Below, piece after piece: positions 8,859 to 16,381 of a stretch of DNA of 64,000 bases. Source of the stretch: an uncultured bacterium (GTDB lineage Bacteria; Cyanobacteriota; Vampirovibrionia; Gastranaerophilales; Gastranaerophilaceae); NCBI GenBank assembly GCA_902775025.1, contig CACYKP010000015.1, positions 1-64,000 of the forward strand, written 5' to 3'. The position numbers and the translations under genes were made by a program. The notes beneath the pieces were generated by a model that worked only from the letters and a program-made list of their open reading frames with translations, had not been told where the DNA came from and searched no databases. Within the stretch, counting starts at the first letter, position 1; each line of letters starts with the position of its first letter.

Positions 8859-9032
8859 ATGGCAAAAATAATTGACTCAGGTAATAATTCCAGAAGAATA
8901 ATACGACTATCTGCTGACGATGTAATATCTATCGTAAGAGAATATCAAAACACGGTTCAGAGAAGTTCAAGTGCAGAAAACACGAGAGATATATTAGAAA
9001 ACAGGGTATTTTGCATACCGGAAGATATTTAA
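8859..9032 (+). CDS. Small orphan protein, 57 aa
   Basis: Begins at an ATG six bases after AGGAGGG; the longer frame starting at 8826 lacks a ribosome-binding site. The product MAKIIDSGNNSRRIIRLSAD... is charged and soluble, with no signal peptide or cysteine cluster. It ends ENRVFCIPEDI. Its TAA overlaps the stop codon of the converging TPR gene in the palindrome TTTAAA. It is not recognised; the strong initiation site and the tight fit between genes support it being real. Confidence 0.6.
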   Translation: MAKIIDSGNNSRRIIRLSADDVISIVREYQNTVQRSSSAENTRDILENRVFCIPEDI

Positions 9033-10684
9033 AAAGCATCTCCTCCTGACAAATCAGTAAGAGCATTCTTTGCTTCTGCAAAAGTAGGATCTTGTTCCAG
9101 AACTTCCATATAAAGTTCTTTTGCTTTTTCTTTATTACTGTTTTCATAAATTAGAGCTAAGTTATATTTTGCTTGAATTAACTCAGGATTATAAGATATT
9201 GCTTTTTCAAAAGCTTCCTCTGCATTCTTTATATCATGCTGAGCTGCATACATTAAACCTAATCTATACAATCCTTCAGGATTTTTCCCGTCAATGTTTA
9301 ACAAATCGGTAAGAGCTTTTTTCTCTTCAAAGAAGTTACCAAGCTCATGCTGTGCTTCGGATAACATTAACAAATATTTAGGCTTGTAATTTCCGTCTTT
9401 ATCATAATTCAAAGCTTTATTAATAAATTCAACCACATTCGGATAATTTTTTTGTTCATAGTTGTTTAATGCAAAATGAAAATAAACTTCCGGATTTACG
9501 GGACTGTATTGAGAAGCAGATTCCAATAATTCCAGTGCTCTGACATAATCCTTGGCTTCCGTCGACGGAATTGACCATTTTATATATAATTCACCAATAA
9601 GTGAATTAATCAACTTAACCTCTTTCTGTGTCGCTTTATCAAGAAGTATCATATATTTATCCAAAGCCTTTTGATATTCACCATTGGCAATATAGGCTTG
9701 AGCAAGTTCAACAGTAACATCAAAACCGTTTTGAGACATCAAAGCTAGATCCTCTAATATTACAATACCTTCACCTGTCCTGCCGAGTTTTAAATTAAAA
9801 CCTGCTATTCTGTCTCTTATTTTAAATTTATCCGAACCCTGAACATCCAGCAATTTTTCTAAATACGCTATCGCTTTTTCATAATCTTCGGTTTCTTCAT
9901 ATAAATCGACCAACGTTTCAAACACCCAAAGTAAAACCTTCGGCTCTGTTACAAAACTTAGCATTAACAACAAAGTTTCTATAGCCATTGGGTAATTACT
10001 GATTCTGATGTACAACTCCGTTAATTTTTTATTTGTGTCAACATCCTTTGGATATATATTTAATCTTGATTTATAAGCCTCAAAAGCTGCCGGATAATCG
10101 TGGATTTGCTCATCTAATTCTGCAATTATTGAATAAATATCTGCCGCAATATTTTGTTCTTCCGTTAAATCCACTAATTCATTATACAAAGCTATAGCCA
10201 TTGAATATTGCTCTGTTTCGGCATACAATTCCGCAAGAGTTTGAACGACTTCCTTATCTCTTTTTCGTTTTTCATATACCACAGAAAATTCATTTATTGC
10301 TTTATTATAAAAGCGTTTTCTTATATAGCATCTGCCTAAAACATAGTGAGTGTCAATATCATTAGGACGCTTTTTTAAAATCGTTTCACACTGTTTTATG
10401 GAAAGATTGTATTTTCTATCTTCATAATAAGCCTTTGCCAAGAATTTTCTTACATCAGTATGCCCCGGCACTCTGTCCAAATACTTTGATGCAAGTAACT
10501 CTACAAGAGGGTATTCCCCTTTACTGAAAAGAATATCAACCTGTTCTAATATATTTTTTGTTGATAGCTGCAGCTCATCCCCTTTTGATACTCCTTGAAA
10601 CAATATAATTGAATACAAGGCATATATAGCAGCACCGGCAACTACAAAAGCTACAACTATTAATACTATATTTGAACTTAACAT
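9029..10684 (-). CDS. Membrane-anchored tetratricopeptide repeat protein
   Basis: 551 residues. A single N-terminal membrane helix (VLIVVAFVVAGAAIYALYSII) is followed by about twelve TPR units, such as DVRKFLAKAYYEDRKYNLSIKQC, DTHYVLGRCYIRKRFYNKAI and GLYRLGLMYAAQHDIKNAEEAF. The architecture resembles envelope-anchored TPR scaffolds such as LapB, but the rubredoxin-like C-terminal domain of LapB is absent. It is most likely a protein-protein interaction scaffold at the inner membrane. A weak GAGAAAG precedes the ATG. Confidence 0.82.
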   Translation of the reverse strand: MLSSNIVLIVVAFVVAGAAIYALYSIILFQGVSKGDELQLSTKNILEQVDILFSKGEYPLVELLASKYLDRVPGHTDVRKFLAKAYYEDRKYNLSIKQCETILKKRPNDIDTHYVLGRCYIRKRFYNKAINEFSVVYEKRKRDKEVVQTLAELYAETEQYSMAIALYNELVDLTEEQNIAADIYSIIAELDEQIHDYPAAFEAYKSRLNIYPKDVDTNKKLTELYIRISNYPMAIETLLLMLSFVTEPKVLLWVFETLVDLYEETEDYEKAIAYLEKLLDVQGSDKFKIRDRIAGFNLKLGRTGEGIVILEDLALMSQNGFDVTVELAQAYIANGEYQKALDKYMILLDKATQKEVKLINSLIGELYIKWSIPSTEAKDYVRALELLESASQYSPVNPEVYFHFALNNYEQKNYPNVVEFINKALNYDKDGNYKPKYLLMLSEAQHELGNFFEEKKALTDLLNIDGKNPEGLYRLGLMYAAQHDIKNAEEAFEKAISYNPELIQAKYNLALIYENSNKEKAKELYMEVLEQDPTFAEAKNALTDLSGGDAF

Positions 10685-10917
10685 TTTTGCTTTCTCGATA
10701 TTTTAAACAATGAATATATTATACATTATATTTAAAAAAAAATAAAACTCATAAATTTACCAGTTTTATATATTTTTATCGGTTAAACATACACTATGCA
10801 CATTTGTCGGGCATGGGTAAATTAATGCGGAAGAAGTTCGAAAATATGACTTGCACTTAAAGCACAGTTCATATTTTTAGAGGTTTACTTTTGTTAAAAT
10901 TTAGTTATATTAATAGT

Positions 10918-11511
10918 ATGAAAAAAGCGATTTTCTTTATAATGTTAATATTTCTAGCCTCTAACACTTATGTTGTTGCTGATGATTTTTTTGACAATTA
11001 TACCGGAATAGACAGAGCTTGGGACGGACAAAAAGCTATAACCAACAAAGAGTTTGAAGAAGCTATTAATACATTAACAGAAAAACAAAAGAAAAAAGAA
11101 GCTAAGGCTAAAAAAAGAAAAATTAAAAAAATTAGCGGAGGCGGAACAAGCTTGCACAAAGGACTTGAACCTACTGCAGAAATACTTGAACAAGAATCCC
11201 TAAAAACAAAAGGAGAATTTGACGGACAGCTTTTAAACATTCCCGTTGATATTATTATTGATGGTAACACTCTGGAACGAGGGTACTATAACGTTTTTGG
11301 AGAAAAAGACAAAAACGGAGAAGTTTATCTTTCATTCTACCAAGCACATTATTTTAAGGGAAAAGTAAAAGCCCATGTTACTAAAAATGACTTTAATGAC
11401 GATAATTTAGATTTTGTTAAGATTGAACCCTATGACGACAACTATATAAAAATAATGTTTGGTTCATTGGATTTTAATGCATATACATATTTAAGATACC
11501 TGCATGACTAA
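10918..11511 (+). CDS. Secreted protein of unknown function
   Basis: Starts with a signal peptide (MKKAIFFIMLIFLASNTYVVADD). The mature part has a lysine-rich linker (KKKEAKAKKRKIKK) and then a probable beta-rich C-terminal domain (LLNIPVDIIIDGNTLERGYYNVFGE...YIKIMFGSLDFNAYTYLRYL). The ATG gives a normal signal peptide, but a TTG at 10891 with AGAGG upstream is an alternative that adds nine residues. It diverges from the TPR gene. No family was recognised. A periplasmic or surface location is inferred from the signal peptide. Confidence 0.65.
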   Translation: MKKAIFFIMLIFLASNTYVVADDFFDNYTGIDRAWDGQKAITNKEFEEAINTLTEKQKKKEAKAKKRKIKKISGGGTSLHKGLEPTAEILEQESLKTKGEFDGQLLNIPVDIIIDGNTLERGYYNVFGEKDKNGEVYLSFYQAHYFKGKVKAHVTKNDFNDDNLDFVKIEPYDDNYIKIMFGSLDFNAYTYLRYLHD

Positions 11512-11573
11512 TACAAAATAATTTTATTCGCACAATTTTTAATGTTTTAGTAAAATAATATTGAGGTAAAATT

Positions 11574-12086
11574 ATGCGCGAAACTAAAATATGCAGATTT
11601 TGCGGAAATATTATATATAGCGATGAGCATAAGTGCAAATACTGTAAAAAAAATCTTGATGTGGAAGACACACCCGATATGTTCTGCACTAGATGCAAAG
11701 CACCGGTAAATATTGATGACAACTTCTGCCAAAAGTGCGGCGCAATTTTTAATATTCCTGATGAACCGATTCCCGTTAAACGCAATATGCTCGGAATACC
11801 TTATAACATAGGAATACTGCTGACATCTCTTGCCATAAGCCTTGCTATAACTGTTTTGACAACATCCGGAAAAGAGGTTACATTTGTTGATTATATTATA
11901 TATTACTGCATAGCTTTTATAGTTTCCGAGATTGTACTATATGTATATTTTTTACCCTCTGTTATTGCAATAGAAAATAACCATACTAACACATATTTTA
12001 TATATGTATTTAATTTATTACTCGGAATAACCGTAATCGGCTGGTTTGCAGCATTGATATTTGCGCTTCAATCAAAAGAGGGATAG
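11574..12086 (+). CDS. Double zinc-ribbon membrane protein with superinfection-immunity-like domain
   Basis: 170 residues. The N-terminus carries two four-cysteine zinc ribbons (Cys 7/10/21/24 and 38/41/52/55; motifs CRFCG and CQKCG). The rest is membrane: two helices near 80-127, then YFLPSVIAIENNHTNTYFIY and VFNLLLGITVIGWFAALIFAL. That last block matches the pattern of the superinfection immunity (Imm) family known from phage T4, in which P-x-x-I-A...N-x-x-L-G-x-x-x-x-G-W is typical. Many bacterial relatives are chromosomal and of unknown role. GAGGT precedes the ATG. A link to phage exclusion is only a possibility. Confidence 0.72.
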   Translation: MRETKICRFCGNIIYSDEHKCKYCKKNLDVEDTPDMFCTRCKAPVNIDDNFCQKCGAIFNIPDEPIPVKRNMLGIPYNIGILLTSLAISLAITVLTTSGKEVTFVDYIIYYCIAFIVSEIVLYVYFLPSVIAIENNHTNTYFIYVFNLLLGITVIGWFAALIFALQSKEG

Positions 12087-12132
12087 GAGTAAATCCAAGA
12101 CAGTATCACTATAACTGTTTCTTTGCTATTCT

Positions 12133-12346
12133 AAAAAAGAGCTATCGCAACTCAAACTAATTTTACAACTGTCTATACGTTTTTAATTTTATTTACATTG
12201 ATAAAGATAGCAAAAAAGATTAAGCCTCAATGGAATTAATCCATTGAGGCTTAATCTGGGAAAGAGTTGACGGAACTCGAACTGATTTTGACAATGTTCT
12301 TGAGTTCTTAATTTTGTTAATTTCAATCGGTAGAGTTAGCAAAAAT
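12133..12346. repeat. Two diverged copies of an approximately 85-base intergenic repeat
   Basis: Copy 1 at about 12133-12219 and copy 2 at about 12258-12346 share the pattern AAAGAG...GGAACTC-AACTGATTTTGACAA...TTAATTTT...GATAGNNAGCAAAAA. A third copy is at 13314-13392. Copies 2 and 3 are preceded by a strong hairpin whose stem sequence differs each time. The spacer between the flanking genes (313 bases) holds nothing else that I can recognise. Confidence 0.6.
12221..12253 (-). terminator. Hairpin with minus-strand U-run
   Basis: A 13-bp stem (TAAGCCTCAATGG / CCATTGAGGCTTA) with a 7-base loop. On the minus strand it is followed by AATCTTTTTTG, the shape of an intrinsic terminator, although no minus-strand gene is visible just upstream. 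Confidence 0.5.
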
Positions 12347-12399
12347 ATTTTTTAGAAGTTTTTAAATATTAGTAAATATACTTTAAGGAAGGAAACACA

Positions 12400-13218
12400 A
12401 TGAGTATTTTTCAAAAAGTTACGCAAAATTTTACAATAAAAGAACCACAGCTAACACGCAGGTTGTTTCAAGGCGGTTGGGAGCAAATGGGACATGTAAA
12501 ACGAGAACCCGATACAAGAACAACAGAACAATTATTAGAAAATATTGATTATTTTGCTCAAAAATGTCCGGAAGTTGCACAATTTAAAGATGAACTTAAA
12601 GAAATGAGTCCAAAACATCTTGGTTTAGTATCTGATATTTGTGAATTAGCAAACCATCATGAATTTATAAATACTGCAATAAATATCAAGAAACCTGCAA
12701 AAAATGGTAAGAGCTTATTTCAGTTTTTATTGGAAAAGCTACCAGTAGCTTCAAGGGAAAATCCTGCTTCTTTAGAATTATCACAAGAAATTATTAATAA
12801 TGCAGATGCTACTGCTGCAAAATATGCTCTAGGGTCATTAAGTCCGTTATATGATTGTAAAGATGCAGCACAACATATAGAAGCAACTATACCTTTGGTA
12901 AGTGATATTGCTGAATCCACACTAAATGGCGGATATACAATGGATTATTCAAAAGAACAGAACTTCGTAAATGGAATAAAAAGCTTTATTTCACCAAATG
13001 TTTTATTAGAAAAATTACGAATGTTATCAAAAATTATAAATGCAGCAGAAAAATCAAATGCACAATGCCAAATAGATGCGTTCCCTTTTGTTACAAATCA
13101 TACTCCTACAGAAACAATTATAAGAAATATGGAAACTTTTAAAAATATTGCCCCCCATATGGATGGTAAAACAATTAATCTTACCGAATTTTTAGAAAGA
13201 AATGTTAACATTCAATAA
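12400..13218 (+). CDS. Orphan soluble protein, 272 aa
   Basis: A mostly helical protein without signal peptide, membrane segment or recognised motif. It opens MSIFQKVTQNFTIKEPQLTRR; later segments include LVSDICELANHHEF and FLLEKLPVASRENPASLELSQEII. GGAAGGAAA lies eight bases ahead of the ATG. It sits between copies of the hairpin-plus-repeat element and beside a tRNA gene, a setting typical of accessory DNA. No function can be assigned. It is in a separate transcription unit from the next small gene, since the spacer holds a hairpin. Confidence 0.7.
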   Translation: MSIFQKVTQNFTIKEPQLTRRLFQGGWEQMGHVKREPDTRTTEQLLENIDYFAQKCPEVAQFKDELKEMSPKHLGLVSDICELANHHEFINTAINIKKPAKNGKSLFQFLLEKLPVASRENPASLELSQEIINNADATAAKYALGSLSPLYDCKDAAQHIEATIPLVSDIAESTLNGGYTMDYSKEQNFVNGIKSFISPNVLLEKLRMLSKIINAAEKSNAQCQIDAFPFVTNHTPTETIIRNMETFKNIAPHMDGKTINLTEFLERNVNIQ

Positions 13219-13271
13219 ATACATTTTGAAAGAGTTACACCTTGTGGAGTTCTCATGAATACTGGGTACAA

Positions 13272-13392
13272 AGTAATAGGCGGTTTGGGGTAAATCCAAA
13301 ACCGCCTATTACTGGGAAAGAGTAGTCGGAACTCAAACTGATTTTGACAATGTTCTTGAGTTCTTGATAACACTAATTGAGGTTAATATAGA
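13272..13392. repeat. Hairpin plus third copy of the intergenic repeat
   Basis: A 15-bp stem (AGTAATAGGCGGTTT at 13272-13286, complement at 13299-13313) is followed by GGGAAAGAGTAGTCGGAACTC and AACTGATTTTGACAATGTTC, nearly identical to copy 2. The loop contains GGGGTAAAT, a nonamer that recurs across the window. The remainder of this 311-base spacer holds ATTGTAACAAATTGTAAAT at 13425-13443. Confidence 0.65.
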
Positions 13393-13529
13393 ATTTTCTT
13401 AATATGATTGTGTTTTGGGCATTGATTGTAACAAATTGTAAATTTGGTATCTAAAAAAGAACAATTATTTCTTTTTAATATACTTTATATATACATAAGT
13501 GAAGAATATTATAAAAAGGAGAAGAAAGA

Positions 13530-13811
13530 ATGGCTCGAGTAGACTTATCTAAAGCAACGGCATCTAACTGGAAGCAATTAACTAATGCAGCAATAAAAGA
13601 TGCAAAGTCAAGATGTGGTAAAGCAAATATATGGAATGGCAGAGCAGAATTAAATGCAATAAAAAGTTATTTTCGTGACGTATATAGTATGACCGATTTA
13701 GAACCTTCACAAGATAACACAAAAGAAAAATTATTTAAAAATATGTATCGTACATTATTTGATGCAGTAACAGAAGCAAACTTGGAAATTGAAGGAACTG
13801 ATTGTTGGTAA
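13530..13811 (+). CDS. Orphan small protein, 93 aa
   Basis: AAGGAG eleven bases ahead of the ATG and a clean frame. The sequence (MARVDLSKATASNWKQLTNA...) is hydrophilic and helical, with a single tryptophan-rich patch (CGKANIWNGRAEL), and ends LEIEGTDCW. No family is recognised. The upstream region has an ATTGTAAC-N4-TTGTAAA box at 13425-13443 and ATACTTTATATAT, both closely matched upstream of the large orphan gene at 42.4 kb, suggesting co-regulation. It is followed by a symmetric terminator shared with the converging tRNA gene. Confidence 0.65.
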   Translation: MARVDLSKATASNWKQLTNAAIKDAKSRCGKANIWNGRAELNAIKSYFRDVYSMTDLEPSQDNTKEKLFKNMYRTLFDAVTEANLEIEGTDCW

Positions 13812-13853
13812 TAAACAGCAAAACTGTTGATTTGAAATTCTACAAAATATTAT

Positions 13854-13884
13854 AAAACAGACCGATTAATAATCGGTCTGTTTT
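13854..13884. terminator. Bidirectional terminator between the 93-aa gene and tRNA-Leu
   Basis: A perfect 14-bp stem (AAAACAGACCGATT / AATCGGTCTGTTTT) with a 3-base loop. The A-run and T-run flanks serve transcripts from both sides. Confidence 0.8.
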
Positions 13885-13892
13885 AGTTAATC

Positions 13893-13971
13893 TGGGCATG
13901 AAGAGACTCGAACTCCCACGCTTGCGCACTAGTTCCTAAGACTAGCGTGTCTACCATTCCACCACATGCCC
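13893..13971 (-). tRNA. tRNA-Leu, anticodon UAG
   Basis: On the minus strand the acceptor stem GGGCATG pairs with CATGCCC, followed by discriminator A. The D-arm contains GGTAGACAC. The anticodon stem CTAGT/ACTAG encloses CTTAGGA, giving anticodon UAG, which reads CUN leucine codons. A short class-II variable arm (TGCGCAAGCGT) and the T-loop TTCGAGT follow. CCA is not encoded. At about 79 bases it is slightly short for a leucine tRNA because the variable arm is small. Confidence 0.88.
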
Positions 13972-14273
13972 ATGTTTATATGTCATTTAAGACCTTACGG
14001 TCTTGAGCGTGTCTACCCCTCTCTCAAAAACAGCCCACAGGACTCTTTTTGTTCGGCAGAGTACCACATGCCCTTGGCTTTTATTTGGTAGGTGCAAATA
14101 ATCTGATATTATTTACCCCTACCCATGCTTATATGTCATTTAAGACCTTACGGTCTTGAGCGTGTCTACCCCTCTCTCAAAAACAGTCCACAGGACTCTT
14201 TTTGTTCGGCAGAGTACCACATGCCCTTAGCTTTTATTTGGTAGGTATAAACAATCTAATATTATTTACCCCT
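13971..14273. repeat. Exact 153-bp tandem duplication carrying tRNA-Leu fragments
   Basis: Unit 1 (13971-14123) and unit 2 (14124 onward, to 14273) keep a period of exactly 153 bases with only a few substitutions. On the minus strand each unit contains GGGCATGTGGT, the first 11 bases of the neighbouring tRNA, and GGTAGACACGCT from its D-arm. These two pieces are separated by about 43 unrelated bases, and a 6-bp GTAA-loop hairpin (AAGACC/GGTCTT) follows. Each unit ends in ATTTACCCCT. No protein-coding frame fits. Confidence 0.85.
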
Positions 14274-14315
14274 CTTGAATATACCAAGAGCATAACTGTT
14301 TGTCAAACATTAACA

Positions 14316-14465
14316 TTACCTTTTCTGATTTCCGTTCTGTTCAACCAAATCTTCCACCCATACAATCGTAACAGGTTTTGGCTTCACTTCATAAGGGTTT
14401 GAGGCGACTTTTTCATATTGTTTTATCTTTTGGTTTAGTAATCTGAAAAAACTGTAAACTTTCAT
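14316..14465 (-). CDS. Possible small basic protein, 49 aa
   Basis: A short open frame, MKVYSFFRLLNQKIKQYEK..., continuing with KPVTIVWVEDLVEQNGNQ. The composition looks protein-like and the frame spans most of an otherwise empty spacer. There is no ribosome-binding site. An A/T-rich -10-like element (TAATTA) ends a few bases before the ATG, so a leaderless mRNA is possible. No family is recognised. Confidence 0.38.
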   Translation of the reverse strand: MKVYSFFRLLNQKIKQYEKVASNPYEVKPKPVTIVWVEDLVEQNGNQKR

Positions 14466-14571
14466 ACGTTAATAATTACATTATTTTTATTGAGACAAAT
14501 TGGAATTAAGTACTATATTCCTAAATCTTTTCATAACACATTTTCGTAACCGATTATGCTAAAATTATTTT

Positions 14572-15396
14572 ATGTTATACGTTTTATCAGGTGTTTTAGC
14601 GAGAATCGTTTCAAATTCTTATTTGAACGTTTTTCAAAAATTTTTGACAAACAACGGCAGCAAACCCTCTGTTGTAAACTTTTATACTTATTTTGGGTTA
14701 TCAATACTGTCTGTTTTTTTAATACCCTTTTTTGAAATAGAACTCTCATCTGCAATCTTAACTAACTTTGCAATAATGGGATTGTTAGGAGCTTTAGGAA
14801 ACTACTTTATTATAAAAGCACTTTCTATAGGAGAGTTATCATCGATTGCACCTATAAATTCATACAAGCCTGTTATTGCAACACTTGTTGCATTTTTTTA
14901 TCTAAAAGAGATTCCTTCCTTATACGGAATAATCGGAATATTACTTATTATATTTGGAACTTACGTTCTTTATGATAATAATAAATACAACAAAAAGGCC
15001 ATTTTTTACAGAGTTTTAGCTTTAATCTTTTCCGGAAGCGAAGCAGTATTCATAAAGAAAATAATTCTGCTTACAAATATTCCGACCTCATTTGCACTTT
15101 GGGCATTATCAGGATTAATTTTTTCACTCCTGTTTGTTCTCTATTCCAAGCATAAACTTGCTTTCCCTAGTATGAAATATCAGGGACTTTTAATTCTGTC
15201 TGTCGCAATAATGCAATATTCAACAAACTTTGTTTTCTCTAAAATTAACGTATCTTACGCTCTTGCTCTATTCCAATTATCAACTCTTTTAAGTGTATTT
15301 TTAGGTATAAACATATTCAAAGAAAAAGGTTTGAAACGCAAAATAATAGCTTCACTCATAATGATATCAGGGGCTCTGGTAATTATATTATCCTGA
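14572..15396 (+). CDS. EamA-family (DMT superfamily) transporter
   Basis: 274 residues with about ten membrane helices in two similar halves, typical of drug/metabolite exporters. Characteristic segments are GLLGALGNYFIIKALSIGELSSIAPINSYKPVIATLVAFFYLKE at the end of the first half and YALALFQLSTLLSVFLGINIFKEKG in the second. The substrate is unknown. An extended -10 (TGCTAAAAT, 14557-14565) ends six bases before the ATG and no ribosome-binding site exists, so translation is probably leaderless. It is monocistronic. Confidence 0.88.
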   Translation: MLYVLSGVLARIVSNSYLNVFQKFLTNNGSKPSVVNFYTYFGLSILSVFLIPFFEIELSSAILTNFAIMGLLGALGNYFIIKALSIGELSSIAPINSYKPVIATLVAFFYLKEIPSLYGIIGILLIIFGTYVLYDNNKYNKKAIFYRVLALIFSGSEAVFIKKIILLTNIPTSFALWALSGLIFSLLFVLYSKHKLAFPSMKYQGLLILSVAIMQYSTNFVFSKINVSYALALFQLSTLLSVFLGINIFKEKGLKRKIIASLIMISGALVIILS

Positions 15397-15403
15397 AATT
15401 TTG

Positions 15404-15748
15404 TTATTTCATGTGCTTAAAGATTTCATCAGCATCTTGTGTATTAGCGTAACAACCGAAAAATGCCGTATTATTAGGGTATTTTATTAGTAGCTTAACC
15501 ATCCCTTCAGTTTTTGAGATAATAACCTCTGTGCTATCAGCCAAATTCAAAGTTAAATCACCGCTAATATTCCTCAACAGTTTTTGAAAATCATTATAAG
15601 AGAAGTTTGTTTTATTTTTTTCAAAATACTCTATAAGTTCTTCATTTGGTCTGTATTGTTTATGTTCAACATTCTGCTTTGGCTTTTGCTCATCGTTATT
15701 TATTCCAAAGTTTTGAGCATACTGTTTATACATAAAATCCATTTCCAT
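15404..15748 (-). CDS. Orphan protein, about 114 aa
   Basis: The start is placed at the ATG eight bases after AAAGG; a GTG three codons upstream would overlap that site. The N-terminal third is polar and Gln/Asn-rich (YAQNFGINNDEQKPKQNVEHKQY). The C-terminal part looks folded (GDLTLNLADSTEVIISKTEGMVKLLIKYPNNTAFFGCY). There is no signal peptide or known family. It lies just downstream of the twin tiny genes on the same strand and may be the last gene of their sigma-28 transcript; the 48-base spacer has no terminator. Confidence 0.6.
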   Translation of the reverse strand: MEMDFMYKQYAQNFGINNDEQKPKQNVEHKQYRPNEELIEYFEKNKTNFSYNDFQKLLRNISGDLTLNLADSTEVIISKTEGMVKLLIKYPNNTAFFGCYANTQDADEIFKHMK

Positions 15749-15796
15749 AACAACCACCTTTTACGTGAATATAGCTTTTTCTATATTCATATCCTT

Positions 15797-15943
15797 CTAT
15801 TTTGCTTTATCATAACTATTTTTTAAATTCGTTTTTACGAAATTTTGAAAATCTTGTACATTTTTACTTTCATTGCTGTTTTTTTGTGCAGCTTTATACT
15901 GTGGTCTTCTGACTCGCGTATCTATCATAGATTTTTTACCCAT
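15797..15943 (-). CDS. Tiny basic protein, 48 aa (twin B)
   Basis: Paralogue of the gene immediately upstream. It begins MGKKSMIDTRVRRPQYKAAQ and shares the core AAQKNSNESKNVQDFQNFVK with its twin. At DNA level about 90 bases are almost identical between the two. AGAGGATACAAAT precedes the ATG. It is soluble, lysine-rich and without cysteine. The two genes, arranged in tandem 12 bases apart, are probably one transcript from the FliA-type promoter at 16135-16161. The function is unknown; a flagellar-regulon role is inferred from the promoter. Confidence 0.65.
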   Translation of the reverse strand: MGKKSMIDTRVRRPQYKAAQKNSNESKNVQDFQNFVKTNLKNSYDKAK

Positions 15944-15955
15944 ATTTGTATCCTC

Positions 15956-16102
15956 TTATTTTGCTCTATCAGGTTTTTTGCTTAAATTAACTTTTACGAA
16001 ATTTTGAAAATCTTGTACATTTTTACTTTCATTGCTGTTTTTTTGTGCAGCTTCATACTGTGGTCTTTTGGGTCGTACATCTACTGCTGATTTTTTACCC
16101 AT
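15956..16102 (-). CDS. Tiny basic protein, 48 aa (twin A)
   Basis: Begins MGKKSAVDVRPKRPQYEAAQ and ends FVKVNLSKKPDRAK; closely similar to twin B. The ATG at 16102 is preferred over the ATG two codons upstream, because the AGAGG-to-ATG spacing and the protein length then match the twin exactly. It lies 32 bases downstream of a sigma-28-type -10 element. It is not recognised as a known family. Possible roles are a secretion chaperone, an anti-sigma or an assembly cofactor, none of which can be tested from sequence alone. Confidence 0.65.
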   Translation of the reverse strand: MGKKSAVDVRPKRPQYEAAQKNSNESKNVQDFQNFVKVNLSKKPDRAK

Positions 16103-16134
16103 ATTCATTATCCTCTTATTGTATTACAAATATA

Positions 16135-16161
16135 TTATCGACATTTTTTTCATAAACTTTA
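16135..16161 (-). promoter_or_regulatory. Sigma-28 type promoter of the twin tiny genes
   Basis: Reads TAAA, 15 bases, GTCGATAA on the minus strand, one mismatch from the FliA consensus in the -10 half. Twin A starts 32 bases downstream. Confidence 0.7.
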
Positions 16162-16381
16162 GCAAAATCAAAAAAAAATTTACAATTTTTTACAAAAAAT
16201 AATAAAAATATAGCTTTTTGCTAATTTTTTTAAAGACAACAAGAACTTTAATTCGTTTAACAACACACTAGATTTTGTTTTTCTTGCAAAGCCTTCAAAG
16301 CGAATTTTTAACAGCCGCAATTAAATAGAGTTGTGGTAATTTTGCCCACAAAAAGAGATTATAACTTGCAATCCCATGTCT

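Noticed and set aside
12255-12346. tRNA-like look of the intergenic repeat (TTCGAGTT on the minus strand)
   Set aside because: A T-loop-like string is present, but acceptor, D and anticodon stems cannot be paired on the same strand, so it is not called a tRNA.
14549-14565. CCGATTA upstream of the EamA transporter as a sigma-28 -10
   Set aside because: No TAAA at 14-16 bases upstream; the overlapping TGCTAAAAT explains the promoter better.
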